A DNA stretch of 64,000 nt from Euclidia mi (GCA_944739405.2 OX123205.2:41126475-41190474); one strand, 5' to 3'; positions 41,446 through 52,588 are shown, counted from the first letter of the stretch. Made by a program: numbers and translations. Notes: generated from the sequence alone by a model not told the origin.

Positions 41446-42360
41446 CGTTCAAGTGTTGCGACTGGAACGCATAAAAGAGTAGACCTAGTTATGCCAAGTT
41501 GGGGCTCATTTTATTTGTTTTGGTGAGACCCTACCACTGGTACTAGTGAAGTAACTTTCCAAGGTTATTCGATGAGTCTTACTGGCACTCATATGTGAGT
41601 AAAGCTAGGTATGCCGAGTTTGGGCTCATTTTGTTTGTACATAAGAGACCCTACCACTTGAACTTATGAAGTAACCTTCCAGGGTTATTCGATGACTCTT
41701 GCTTGTACTCATATGTGAGTAGAGCTAGGCATGCCGATGTTGGGCTCATTTTGTTAGTACATAAGTGACCCTACCACTGGAACTAATGAAGTAACCTTCC
41801 AGGGTTATTCGATGACTCTTACTGGTACTCTTATGTAAGTAGAGCTAGGCATGCCGATGTTGGGCTCATTTTGTTTGTACATAAGAGACCCTACCACTGG
41901 AACTTATGAAGTAACCTTCCAGGGTTATTCGATGACTCTTGCTGGTACTCATATGTGAGTAGAGCTAGGCATACCGAGTTTGGGCTCATTTTGTTTGTAC
42001 ATAAGAGACCCTACCACTGGAACTTATGAAGTAACCTTCCAGGGTTATTCGATGACTCTTGCTGGTACTCATATGTGAGTAGAGCTAGGCATACCGAGTT
42101 TGGGCTCATTTTGTTAGTACATGAGTGACCTTACCACTGGAACTTATGAAGTAACCTTCCAGGGTTATTCGATGACTCTTGCTGGTACTCATATGTGAGT
42201 AGAGCTAGGCATGCCGAGTTTGGGCTCATTTTGTTAGTACATAAGAGTCCCTACCACTGGAACTAATGAAGTAACCTTCCAAGGTTATTCGATGACTCTT
42301 GCTGGTACTCTTATATAAGTAGAGCTAGGCATGCCGAGTTTGGGCTCATTTTGTTTGTTG
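41446..42360. repeat. 120-bp minisatellite, about 8 units
   Basis: Units of exactly 120 bp ('gagtagagctaggcatgccg', 'agtttgggctcattttgttt', 'gtacataagagaccctacca', 'ctggaacttatgaagtaacc', 'ttccagggttattcgatgac', 'tcttgctggtactcatatgt'). The first unit (from about 41446) is diverged; units from 41700 on are nearly identical. There is no open frame across it. Unrelated in sequence to the 111-bp array. Confidence 0.92.
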
Positions 42361-42582
42361 TGATCTTACTAATCATGATAACCTTCAGGTACTACCCAAT
42401 AACTGCTACCGCAAGGTCATTGGTCTGAGCATATTTTATTTGTAATAATGAAGTAATTATTATAACAAGTCTAGCACGGAGATATACTTTGGTAACTGCT
42501 ACTGAGAATTATTTTGCATATATGAATAAAAAGATGTGATAAAAATTATTGTTATGTATGTATTATTCATATTTTCTTTTAG

Positions 42583-42787
42583 ATGCCAAGACCAAAGACT
42601 ATTGGATCAATTTCTCGTAAAAGACTGCGTGCCTTATCAGAAAAATTAAGATGGTTACTATTTCGGTCCTTTGCCGGTTAGTTTGAACTCATGTTTCGAA
42701 ATTTTATTGTCATACTGTATTTGTATTTTCACAGGAGGCTCAAAAATAACCACGATGCAAGCATTGCCAATATTTTGCATACCATGA
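42583..42787 (+). pseudogene. possible two-exon remnant, unrecognised
   Basis: After a good acceptor-like tract ('attttcttttag'), ATG at 42583 opens MPRPKTIGSISRKRLRALSE..., a basic 31-codon stretch ending at a GT donor-like site (42677). A 58-nt candidate intron ends in 'ttttcacag' (42734); splicing there gives a short frame that stops at 42785-42787. A longer open stretch (to 42885) in another frame would need different splicing. No family recognised. It may equally be chance. Confidence 0.2.
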
Positions 42788-42929
42788 CTGATACCAATGA
42801 TATGATCACAAAACAAACGAGCTGTACAAATTTAGATAGCGATATTTCAAGGTTAGACCAGTGTCAGGATATTTTAGAGTTCTGACTCCCCGTAATGACT
42901 GTCACAGATGTTGATGACAACCGGGACCC

Positions 42930-43078
42930 ACGTCCCACAGCTCAACGTGCCTTCCGAAGCACGGAGCAACGATGATTAACATAACTTAGAAAAGTCATTG
43001 GTGCGCGTCGTGGGATCGAATCTGAGACATCTGCATTGCAACCTATTGGTCCACCTGTGACGTTCGAAATTCTCTTAA
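42930..43078 (-). repeat. type 1 SINE fragment
   Basis: 'ctcaacgtgccttccgaagc', 'gaaaagtcattggtgcgcgt', and B-box-like 'gggatcgaatctgag'. Head and body only; the tail is missing. Confidence 0.65.
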
Positions 43079-43168
43079 TTGTGCATTACAGTAGATAATA
43101 ATTTGACTACCTTGATGCATCTCTCCTAAATCTAATTCATAAAAAATCATTCCCAAGCTCATCATATA

Positions 43169-44116
43169 TCTTTATATATATATTTCTTGTGTGCGTGTGT
43201 ATGTCACTGAACTCCTCCTTAACGACTGGACCGATCTCGATTAATTTTTAGTGTGTGTTCAAGGGTACTTGAGATTGGTTTAGATTCACAATTTAGTCCA
43301 CTGGAAAATGTTTTTTACTTAATTTTTAATTTGTAAGTAGTAGTGGATTTTGGCATGTTTCACATTGAAACCGACAGACTGCGCTGCTATCGCAGTGTCA
43401 AATCTTATATTAATAATTTCGTCAAGGTGTACATGTAAACCTTACCTCAATTTAATAATAACATATAAAAAAAATTAAGATTTCTAGTCGACAACATATA
43501 TCCGCAAAATTCGGATTGTTGAGTATTTTGTTAAATTCTAATGGTTCTGACCGACAAAACACAGTCGCCATATTGGCTACCCTAGCGAAACGTCACAGAT
43601 ACCGGATAATATTTTGAGTATTACCATAGAGCATAGATATTTAATAATAGAGGCACATTTCTTAAGGGCGCTCTGTAAACAAACTTTCTGTGACCAGTGT
43701 GACCCATATTGCCGCTTGGCGGCGTGGCAGTCGAGCTGTGACAGCTGACTCTACGAGTGCAAGAGAGACGAAAGTTTCTCCTGAGTCACTTAACTACGAG
43801 AGCAAGAAAGACGGAGAACGACGCCAGCGCCGCCAACGGCGCCAACTACGTACTACACTGACAACCGTTAATACGCCAACTTTAATCGGCACACGACATC
43901 CTTAAGAAATACGCTTCTATTATGTAAAATTTGTATTCATTGGTATTACTAAGTCATAGTACTAAGTAGTTTGTATGTGTAAATACTTCTTGCATTAAAA
44001 TGACAATTATAGAAAAATCCGTCCAATAAAGGAGATTTGTGTCACTCCGAAAATAGATGACAAACTATAATTAGAGAACCCCGAATTACGCGAGCGAAGC
44101 CGCTGGCAAAAGCTAG
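43169..44116 (+). mobile_element. Helitron-like element with nested MITE
   Basis: A|TC at 43169 ('tctttatatatatatttctt'), 'gtcactgaactcctccttaa', 'cgactggaccgatctcgatt', and 3' end 'gcgaagccgctggcaaaaG' CTAG (44113-44116) followed by T. 948 bp, non-coding. A separate inverted-repeat element lies within it. Confidence 0.7.
43647..43920. mobile_element. MITE inside the Helitron-like element
   Basis: The ends 'atagaggcacatttcttaag' and its inverted relative 'cttaagaaatacgcttctat' form about 21-bp terminal inverted repeats with a few mismatches, flanked by TA on both sides (43645-43646, 43921-43922). The interior is more GC-rich than the surroundings. The plus frame 43690-43905 is not a recognisable protein. 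Confidence 0.6.
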
Positions 44117-44134
44117 TATAATATATATTTACAT

Positions 44135-46984
44135 CGATACCTTTGGGTAGAAAAGTCGTATAAACCAAAACCCGACTTTTCAGGAGAGCAGAAAAACGAT
44201 TTTTTTTTACATAAAAATTCATAACTTATTTGTTTTTGTAGTTATAAAAAAATTATCTATGAGAAAGTTTCTTAGAATTTGCGAATGAAAAAAGTTAAAT
44301 CATCAAAACCTATCTATCTTTTTTAGTTTTAAAGTTAGCTTGGATTTACGTCTAAGAAAAATCAATTCTTGGTTAATACACCCCATGAAAATGTACTTTA
44401 AAAAAACTGTAAAGGTCGTATATCCATTTTTGGTAAGCTTATGGTCACATTTAGTGTCGTAAAAACCCATACATGTAGTTTTTTTGTATTAAAAACCATT
44501 TATAAACATAGATCAATTGAATTCTGACTAATAAACAATCCTGTTACTCTCAGATTTAGTAGGAATTCAATAATTATTATTCTTATAACCAATAATGGTC
44601 GATTCAAATAAAATAAAACTACCTGAAATACGAAGTCAACATTAATTAAGTATTATAATACCTTCTAATCAACATTTACTATCATTTCAATAATGGTACA
44701 ACATACCTAACAGGTTTAACATTTTAAATTGAAAAATTATTATAAACACCTTAAACAGAAATGTGAAATAAAAAATCGACTTAGTCATAAAAACAAAAAT
44801 TATTCAAACTTCTTCTGAATTAAAGTAATCAGGCATTTTAATCATTTATAAAATGTTTGATATTTTTTTTAATTTTTGTACATATTTAAATGTAGGTACT
44901 TAATTCAATAAATTATTGATTAAGCCTTTGTAGTAAGGCTTACTTACTAAGTAATTTATTGAATTGCAACTAAATAAAAAAAACGATCGAGCACTAAACG
45001 TAACTAGCTTATGTACTAAAAACATAACACTCCTTTTTTTGGGCAGTCGTGAAAAAAGTAACTTACTTTATGATATAAATTTGTGTTCAGAACTAGTTTA
45101 AAATTATTTATGAATTGTTACTATAAACTGTTTTAATTATTGTTATAAATTATTTTAAAACGAATTATGAATTATTGCTTGCAACATTTCAAATATATCG
45201 TTTTCTCGAAACAAAGGTAGGAGTAGAAGGTACGTGGTATAGAGCCCCAAGCACAATTTAAATTTCGCGATACCTACCACAAAAATTAAAATTTCTATAT
45301 TTTGTAATAACATTTCAGAATCAACTTGGAGTTACGTGAAAATTAAATTTTATTCCATCGCTAGCACATAAAACAAATGTGTTGTAATTTAAATAAATGG
45401 ATATACGAGTGTAAAAAGAATTATTCTGAATTACAACTTACCGAACTCAGCACCTACTTGCATGAGTGTATGCGAGTAGGTGCGACAAGAGTGTTCTAGC
45501 CTTAATAAATTGTAGCACGTAGCTATTGCGATTTGTAGGTATTAATCGTGGTAGCCTCATACGACTGATCAGTGATGGTAGCCTATTAAAAAATCATAAA
45601 TATCTACCCTAAACTGGGCAAATTCGACCGCCAAGTGCCTCAGTATCATGCACTGAATCACTAGTATTGGTTTTCGGTTTATTATTTATTTACACCCAAT
45701 ATTATTACACACCTAAAAGATACACTTTATTTAATACAATAAAACCGTTTCAACAAAAATATAGATCGAATATAAATCTATCAAGCGAAAGACCCGCTTA
45801 AAAAATATCAATCCACCAAGTACAGTCCGAGGGGAATAATTATTTTGCACTAAAAACATTACTCTTTATTAATACAAAAGCAATTTCAATTCTATCCCAA
45901 TAAAAAAGAGTTAATATTTCGATTAACTTGTTTTTCAGTACCCGTTCTCTGAATTATTAGTCAGAATTCAATTGATCTATGATTATAAATGGTTTTTAAT
46001 ACAAAAAGAACTACATATATGGGTTTTTACGACAGTAAATGTGACCATAAGCTTACCAAAAATGGATATACGACCTATACAGTTTTTTTAAAGTACATTT
46101 ACATAGGGTGTATTAACCAAGAATAGATTTTTTCTTAGACGCAAATCCAAGCTAACTTTAAATCTAAAGAAAATAGACAGGTTTTGATGATATAACCTTT
46201 TTCATTCGCATATTGTAAGAAACTTTCTCATAGATCATTTTTTTATAACTTCAAAAACAAAAAGTTATGGATTTTTATGTAAAAAAAAGTAGCTGTTCTG
46301 CTATCCTGAAAAGTCGGGTTTTGGTTTATACGACCTTTCTACCCAAAGGTATCGATAATTGGGTTTTTACGACAGTAAATGTGACCATAAGCTTATTAAA
46401 AATGGATATACGACCTTTACAGTTTTTTTAAAGTACATTTTCATGGAGTGTATTAACCAAGAATTGATTTTTCTTAGACGTAAGTCCAAGCTAACTTTAA
46501 AACTAAAGAAGATAGATAGGTTTTGATGATTCAACTTTATTCATTCGCAAATTGTAAGAAACTTTCTCATAGATCATTTTTAATCACTTTCGGGTTTTGG
46601 TTTATACGACCTTTCTACCCAAAGGTCGATCTGCAATAAGGATTTACGACGTCGAATTTAAACTATGCTTAGGTAATGCATTCAACACGTTGGGGCGTAT
46701 AAACCATTTACAATTAACGACTATTTTTACGCCCTGAGTTAATTAAAATTATGGTCATTACATCATAACAAAACTACAAAAAAATAATATTCGGCTTTAA
46801 CACTGATAATTTACCTTTTTCAAGAGGTTATGACCAAAAACTTCTGGGTCGTATTAACCATTTTTGTGTGAATTTCTACATTTCGTATATACAGATCGAT
46901 AGAGAAAAAAATTCTGAGAAAAATGGTATATATAACTCAATTTGGCCAAAATGGTTTATACGACCTTTCTACCCAAAGGTATCG
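44135..46984. mobile_element. foldback-like element, about 400-bp inverted arms
   Basis: The outer ends are CGATACCTTTGGGTAGAAA and its inverse ('tttctacccaaaggtatcg'), flanked by ACAT at 44131-44134 and 46985-46988 (candidate 4-bp target duplication). The left arm 44135-44533 is the inverse of 45953-46355. A partial direct copy of the right arm follows at 46361-46627, and a terminal stub at 46933-46984. The loop 44534-45952 is AT-rich without frames of 60 codons or more. There is no transposase, so it must depend on another element. Family not recognised. Confidence 0.75.
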
Positions 46985-46988
46985 ACAT

Positions 46989-47748
46989 GTCTACAAAGCA
47001 ATAACGCCAACAACAGTCAACGAAGTCTATCGTGTCTTACCATCATTACATTCATACGACACCGACAATATAATAAAAAAATTCTAAAGTCTCAAAGTTA
47101 TTTAGTTGAACTACATTTCCGCAAGTTATCGTACGTAGTACGTACCGTTGCCGCCGTGTCGCTGTAGTGACGCGATTTTGTACCTACTAATTTTGTTAAC
47201 GCGTCCTTAATATTTCAATTTAATTGTGAGTCTAGTAAATGAAAAAAATAAATAAAAGAAACTTCTGTTTTGTAACTGAAAATACTTCTTAGTATTCAAG
47301 CTGTAGTTACATAAAACTGAACTCAGTTTAACTATTAAAATAAGTTTTTCTTCCAATCTTAGTACTCGCTAGCTATAGCATTCGGTTTTACCCGTTTTCT
47401 GCGTCTTTGTGGTTGTTTTTGACAACAACTGTAACGTTATATACAGTGGAAAAACATACGGGAATACGAAAGTAAAATTCCGAAAATATTTAAAATCCGG
47501 AATCAAAGGGTTCCTTTGAAGCAAGTTTCATATTATTATTTTTTATTTTTTTATAAGCTTGAAAATATGTAGATATCTTTTAAGAATTGTTATAATCATG
47601 CCATGAGGCAAAGGAATAAACGTGAAGCCTTATAACAAATAAATAACTGAATATGATTCCCTACGTAAAACCATATTTACATTATTTCGATCATGACATG
47701 TATAAAAATATAACGCTTTTTATTACTCTTCATTTTCTCTACATTTGA
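46989..47748. other. no recognisable feature
   Basis: Contains only a chance frame (46868-47167, partly in the foldback end). Nothing else supported. Confidence 0.45.
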
Positions 47749-47962
47749 CTGCACGGTTGGCGTAGTGGCTTAAGCGGTCGCCTCACCGCTTGACACTGCG
47801 CCGAGTGTTGTGGGTTCGATTCCCCTACGAGACACACTTTGTGTGATCCATAAATTGTGGTTTCGAGTCTGGGTGTTCATTTGACCGTTGGCTGCATGTT
47901 TTTATAGTCCCCGACGACAAAGTATTTAATCCTAGTGTTGAGTTGTTTTAAAAAAAATAGTT
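47749..47962 (+). repeat. type 3 tRNA-related SINE
   Basis: 'ctgcacggttggcgtagtgg' (A box), 'gggttcgattcccc' (B box), 'ggtttcgagtctgggtgttc', 'tatttaatcctagtgttgag', and an A-rich end 'ttttaaaaaaaatag'. This is the cleanest copy of this type. Confidence 0.8.
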
Positions 47963-48047
47963 ATAAAAAAGGCCGAGTGCGGGTGGCCTATTTTTTTAAG
48001 AACCTTAATATCTTACAGATGAATAAACCCACAGCTATTCCAATGAT

Positions 48048-48642
48048 CCCCCCCGTGGGATCTCCACCTTGTCGTGGTGGGGGGGCTTAGTAGCCGTGGA
48101 TTGGTCACCCGCGGTGAAGCTAAGAGGGATCCAGGAGGGGACGCTCCTCGTGGGCTTGACGAAGGCCTGCGCAGGATGCGTCCAAAGGGGCGGGTGCGAG
48201 GGATAGTTCTTCTATCCCTCGCAGTCGGGTGCGGTCGCGGTAGGAAAGGCGTGTCGGTGTTGCGTTGCCGCGCGCCCTACCTCCCGCGACCAAATGGGGG
48301 CGCACCATCGTTGCGTCGCGGTGGGGCCGCAGAGGAAGAGAAGATGCGGTGTTGCGTTGCCGTCGTCCCTATCCTCTGCGGCCGCTGAGAGTTTTGGCGG
48401 CGGAGCCCAACACCTTCAGCCGCCGCCAAGGGGGTTTTGTTCGGGGCCCGCCTGACCATCTGGCGGGCCAATACCCGTCGGGGGATAGCGAGGAATGCTT
48501 CAGCGATATCCGACCCTCCGACGCACGGGTACGTGAGGAACACGATTTGGTTTTTAGTCAGTAAGAGTCTGACAGTCCCCTTCGCCCTTCTCCCAGGGCG
48601 GAGGGACTCCATGAGGATTTTCCAACCCGACACCAAAAAAAA
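48048..48642 (+). mobile_element. GC-rich LINE-derived insertion with poly(A)
   Basis: Starts CCCCCCGTGGGATCTCCACC, then a very GC-rich body, and ends 'gactccatgaggattttcca' with a 10-A tail. Flanked by AATGAT at 48042-48047 and 48643-48648. The start and end resemble the 5' and 3' ends of a LINE (R1-like by impression), but no EN or RT is present. It may be an internally deleted LINE or a large SINE. The frames at 48074-48388 and neighbours are chance frames from high GC. Confidence 0.6.
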
Positions 48643-48687
48643 AATGATAAGCATATGATTAAATCAATTTAGTTCAATGAACAATTT

Positions 48688-48937
48688 TTAGGGTTCCCAC
48701 CAAGAGGGTGCATAGCGTTCCCACCAAGAACTTAGGGTCCCAAGCCAACCTCACCTGCAAGTGGTGCATCTGCCAATCAACGGACGAGGCTCTGGCAAAC
48801 AAAATGTCCCAATAAGCGGCAATAGGCTCGCCACCTATTACGTGGGATCAAAACACTGGCGAAAAGTGGGCGTTTAATATGCCTCTGCCTACCCCTTCGG
48901 GGAAACCGGCGTGAGTCTATGTATGTATGTATGCACA
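48688..48937 (+). repeat. SINE with RTE-like head and type 2 tail
   Basis: The head 'gggttcccaccaagagggtg ... acttagggtcccaagccaac' and 'ctcacctgcaagtggtgcat' (48688-48805) joins the type 2 tail 'gcggcaataggctcgccacc ... gcctctgcctaccccttcgg ... gtgagtctatgtatgtatgt'. No tRNA-like A/B boxes. The inverted sister copy is at 2805-3013. Confidence 0.7.
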
Positions 48938-49210
48938 ATTTTCAACATCTGATTCCATTTATAAGATACCTACTCATAATAATATAATAATAGTATTTTC
49001 TAGAAGAGTGAATACAATAAAATTTTATACAACATAGTTACAGGAAGGTGCAAGGGAGCTACCACCATCTTAAGCTCCCGCCAACCTCCACCTGCCCGCG
49101 GTGCACCTGCTGAATAACGAACGAGGCAATGGCAACAGTGGTTTCCCCACTAGGGGTTGTAGGGGTCAGACCGCTGGTCGCCCTACGTTAAACCAGTCAG
49201 TCAAATCAAA

Positions 49211-50614
49211 ATGGCAAGATTAAATCGGATCGGACACTCAGATAGGGCGTCGCCGAATAACGACGCGCAGGCATATCGCCCTACACCTGCGAAAAGTGGG
49301 CAAGGGCTACCGTGCCAAGCCCGGACACGGTTAAAGACGAGAGTGCCGAAAAGAAAAATCCGTTTTGCCACTATAAACGTTGGCACTCTTACAGGCAGAT
49401 GCCGCGAACTTGCTGACACACTCGCAAGACGTCGGGTCCAGTGCGCATTCATTCAAGAGACGCGCTGGAAGGGAAATAAGTCTCGTAACATCGGGCAGGG
49501 TTACAAACTGATGTACACCGGGTCACCTGGGGGGAGAAACGGGGTGGCGATAGTGTTGTCCGAGGAGTTCCAGAGTGGTATTTTAGAGGTTGACCGCATC
49601 AGCGATCGCTTAATGCGGGCGAGGGTACTGATTGAGGGTAGAGTTACCAATTTAATTAGCGCCTACGCCCCTCAAGTCGGTTGCCCGGAGTCGGAAAAGG
49701 TGACATTCTGGAATTCTTTTGACAACGTACTAGGCGTCATTCCGCCGTCTGAATATGTCGTGGTGCTTGAGGACCTCAATGGTCATGTTGGGGAGAAAGC
49801 CGGAGAGTTCCAACGTGTCCACGGAGGTTTCGGACACGGAAGAGCTAACGCAGAGGGAGAAAACATTCTTAAAACCTGTACAGCTTTGGACCTGGCCATC
49901 GTGAACACCTTTTTCCAAAAAAAACTGCAACATCTGATAACATACCGAAGTGGTTCTCATTCCACCCAAATAGATTATCTTCTTGTCCGACGGTGTGACA
50001 TCGGTAGAATTACCAACTGCAAGGTGATTCCGGGAGAAATTCTAACGCCGCAGCACCGCCTCTTAGTAATGGATCTAGCAGTGTTGGTCCGTAAGCGAGT
50101 GAAGGAGAGACGCAATCCCAGAACCAGGTGGTGGTTGCTGAACAGACCAAAGGGGGAGAAATTCCGTGAACAGTTTGCCCATCACGACCTGACCACACAT
50201 TCAGAAACCGCGGAAGATCTGTGGAATAAAGTCCAAACGGCTATCACCACTTCGGGCAAGGGTGTTCTCGGTACTTCGAAAGGTGGACATGTGGTTGACA
50301 AGGAGACTTGGTGGTGGGACGACCGGGTACAAGGGGTGATACGTGAAAAGAAGGAGCTGTTTAAAAAGTGGCAACGAACCAATCTTCAAGAAGACCGTGA
50401 CGCATATAGAGCAGCAAAACGTGCTAGCAAACGAGCTGTAGCCATTGCCCGAAATTCCAGATGGTCAGCATTGTATAACAAACTTGAGTCTAAGGAGGGA
50501 CAAAAGGTCATATTTAAACTGGCGCGAGCCCGAGAAAAGGCATCCCAGGACATTGCCGCACGAGTGATTGATTTCCACGGGGTAGCCGGGATCGATCACT
50601 CGCCGAGCAATTAA
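49211..50614 (+). pseudogene. RTE endonuclease and N-terminal ORF part
   Basis: 467 codons, of which about the first 452 are RTE (up to DIAARVI) and the last few come from the inserted LTR. Endonuclease motifs: FATINVGTLTGR (Asn), FIQETRWKG (Glu), SAYAPQVGCPE, LEDLNGHVGE, STQIDYLLVRR (Asp) and TPQHRLLVMDL (His), in RTE order. At residue 187 (GAG at 49769-49771) a Glu replaces the Gly of the usual GDLN motif, while the catalytic Asp and Asn remain. The Met at 49211 is a plausible start because it follows a stop-rich 5' UTR. It would nick target DNA in an intact element. Confidence 0.85.
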
Positions 50615-50953
50615 AGAGAGATAATTAGGTTGACTTACGGGAAATAAATAAAAAATATCACCAGGAAAGTTTAAACTCGCGTTATAATTCCAGTTATTCG
50701 ATACAAAACAAGAACTGACGATTAAGGTTAACAGAAGAGACAATTATCCAGGGCGTGGTCGACGTTGGCACTTCACAGGTCTTCAGATGGTCTTGTACTC
50801 AACTCGGTGGTGCTGGCCGGAGCAAAAGGGCGAAGCGTCGTGTGTCCCCGGTATTTATAGGGCCGGCGCGGAGGGGCGCGAGGGGACGGCCCACTGCTGT
50901 GCGTCACTCGTAGCGAGGCTCGCGGCGCAGGGGCGCGATGTGACGTCACAACA
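50565..50953 (-). mobile_element. solo LTR inserted in the RTE ORF
   Basis: Interrupts the RTE ORF between ARVI (upstream) and VKDACGALLYSE (downstream). On the minus strand it begins TGTTGTGACGTCAC and ends near GGAAATCAATCA, has a perfect TATAAATA at 50852-50859, and shows typical promoter-like GC-rich flanks. No internal gag/pol is present, so it is probably a solo LTR left by LTR recombination. The family (Gypsy or BEL) and the target duplication are unresolved, and the right edge could extend to about 50965. Confidence 0.6.
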
Positions 50954-51012
50954 TTACTAAATGCCTCTGCGTAAAAGATGCCTGCGGAGCGCTGCTCTAT
51001 AGTGAAACTTCC

Positions 51013-51852
51013 GTGAAGGAAAGATGGCGGGCCTACTTCGCAGAATTATTCAACAAGCAGCATGCCAACAATCTTTCCGCTGAGCTTCCTCCTAACCTAG
51101 GACTTATTACCCCCATAACACCGGACGAAGTGGAGAACAGTCTTCGCCGCATGAAAAACAGAAAATCTGTGGGTCCTGATAATATACCGATCGAAGCATG
51201 GAAAGCATTGGGCTCCTGTGGTGTATATCTTCTAACCGATCTTTTCAACCGCATCCTCATGAACGGAAAAATGCCAAACCAGTAGAGGCTTAGTATTATA
51301 GTGCCAGTACACAAGGGCAAAGGGAGTGTACAGGAATGCGGCAACTATCGTGGTATAAAGATCATGTGTCACACCATGAAGCTTTTTGAGCGTGTGATTG
51401 ATTTCAGGCTCCGTAACGAGTGTGCTGTCTCTGAGTGTCAGTATGGCTTCCGTCCAGGAGTTGGTACTATAGATCCCATTTACGCCTTAAGAACGTTGAT
51501 CGAAAACTACAGGGAAAAAAGGAGACCTCTACATATAGCTTTCCTAGATTTGCAGAAGGCCTTTGACTGCGTTCCTCGTCATGCTATCTGGTGGGCATTG
51601 GGCCTCAAAAATGTACCAAAAGCATATATAGACATTATCAGGGACATGTACAATAACTCTGTATTTATTGTGCGGACCGCCGTTGCAGATACCTCTTCCT
51701 TCCCCATAACAGCTGGAGTGCATCAGGGCTCTGCTCTGAGTCCCTTCCTCTTTACAGTGGTTCTCGATGTCATAACGGCGGACATCCAGGAACAGCCCCC
51801 TTGGCTGATGATGTATGCCGACGACATAGCGCTCGTTGACGAGCGAGAGTAG
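51013..51852 (+). pseudogene. RTE reverse transcriptase core, nonsense-interrupted
   Basis: From ERWRAYFAELFN through RMKNRKSVGPDNIPIEAWKA and FNRILMNGKMPNQ to an in-frame TAG at 51283-51285, where the family normally has Trp. It then continues in the same frame with RLSIIVPVHKGKGS, NYRGIKIMCHTMKLFERV, YGFRPGVGT, motif A FLDLQKAFDCVPRH, HQGSALSPFLF and LMMYADDIALV. All three catalytic Asp are intact. The frame is lost at a CGAGCGAG tandem (51840-51847), just after the YADD motif. Confidence 0.85.
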
Positions 51853-52588
51853 GGAGAACTTAGAGCGCAGAGTAAACCTTTGGAAGGGAACTTTGGAAAG
51901 CGGCGGTCTACGGTTGAACGTGGCGAAGACGGAATACATGGCCTGCGGTAGTGTAGATTCCACTACTATCCAAATAGGTACTGAAAATGCTGTTAAAACC
52001 ACCCAGTTCAGGTACCTAGGATCTGTGCTGCATGAGTCCGGCAATATTGACCATGATGGTCGTGCTCGTACTAGCGCAGCTTGGGCAAAATGGCGCGAGG
52101 TTACAGGTGTGGTGTGTGACCCTCGCATGCCCCCCAAGCTGAAGGGGCTGGTTTACAGGTGTATCATCCGGCCTGTACTTCTTTATGGTAGCGAAAGTTG
52201 GCCAACCTTAGACAAACACATTCAGGAACTGCACGTCACCAAAATGAAGATGCTGAGGTGGATGAGCGGCGTTACAATGGCGGATCGTGTCCGTAACGTC
52301 TATATCCGTGGGAGCCTCGGCGTCCGTGAGGTGGCAGATAAGCTCCAGGAGAGCCGCTCGAGGTGGTATGGCCATCTGATGCGCAGACCGGAAGGTTGTG
52401 TTGGTCGGAGGTGCCTTGAGTGGGAAGTACCTGGTAGTCGACCTAGGGGCCGCCCCAAAAAGCGCTGGATGGACATCGTAAGGAGCGATATGAGTGCCAA
52501 CGGATTGACTTTTGAGGATGTAGAAGACCGGGCAAAATGGAGAGATTTGAGCAGGAAGGCGGACCCTGGCATAGACCGGGATAAATAA
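51836..52588 (+). pseudogene. RTE RT thumb and C-terminal domain
   Basis: 250 codons in the frame reached after the 4-bp duplication: SRENLERRVNLWKGTLESGG, LNVAKTEYMACG, FRYLGSVLHESGNIDHD, RPVLLYGSESWPT, MKMLRWMSGVTMADRVRN, LQESRSRWYGHLMRRP and RPRGRPKKRWMDIV, ending DPGIDRDK and a stop at 52586-52588. This is the standard RTE C-terminus. No other damage is visible. Confidence 0.85.

Noticed and set aside
41446..42360. CRISPR-like array
   Set aside because: Units are continuous 120-bp tandem repeats with no unique spacers, in a eukaryotic genome.
42583..42885. Two-exon gene with a 58-nt intron
   Set aside because: Kept only as a low-confidence feature: the splice-compatible frame stops early, and the longer downstream frame needs an unsupported splice.
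48074..48654. Several overlapping frames of 62-125 codons on both strands
   Set aside because: High GC content lowers stop frequency; no motif, and the region behaves as untranslated LINE-type sequence.
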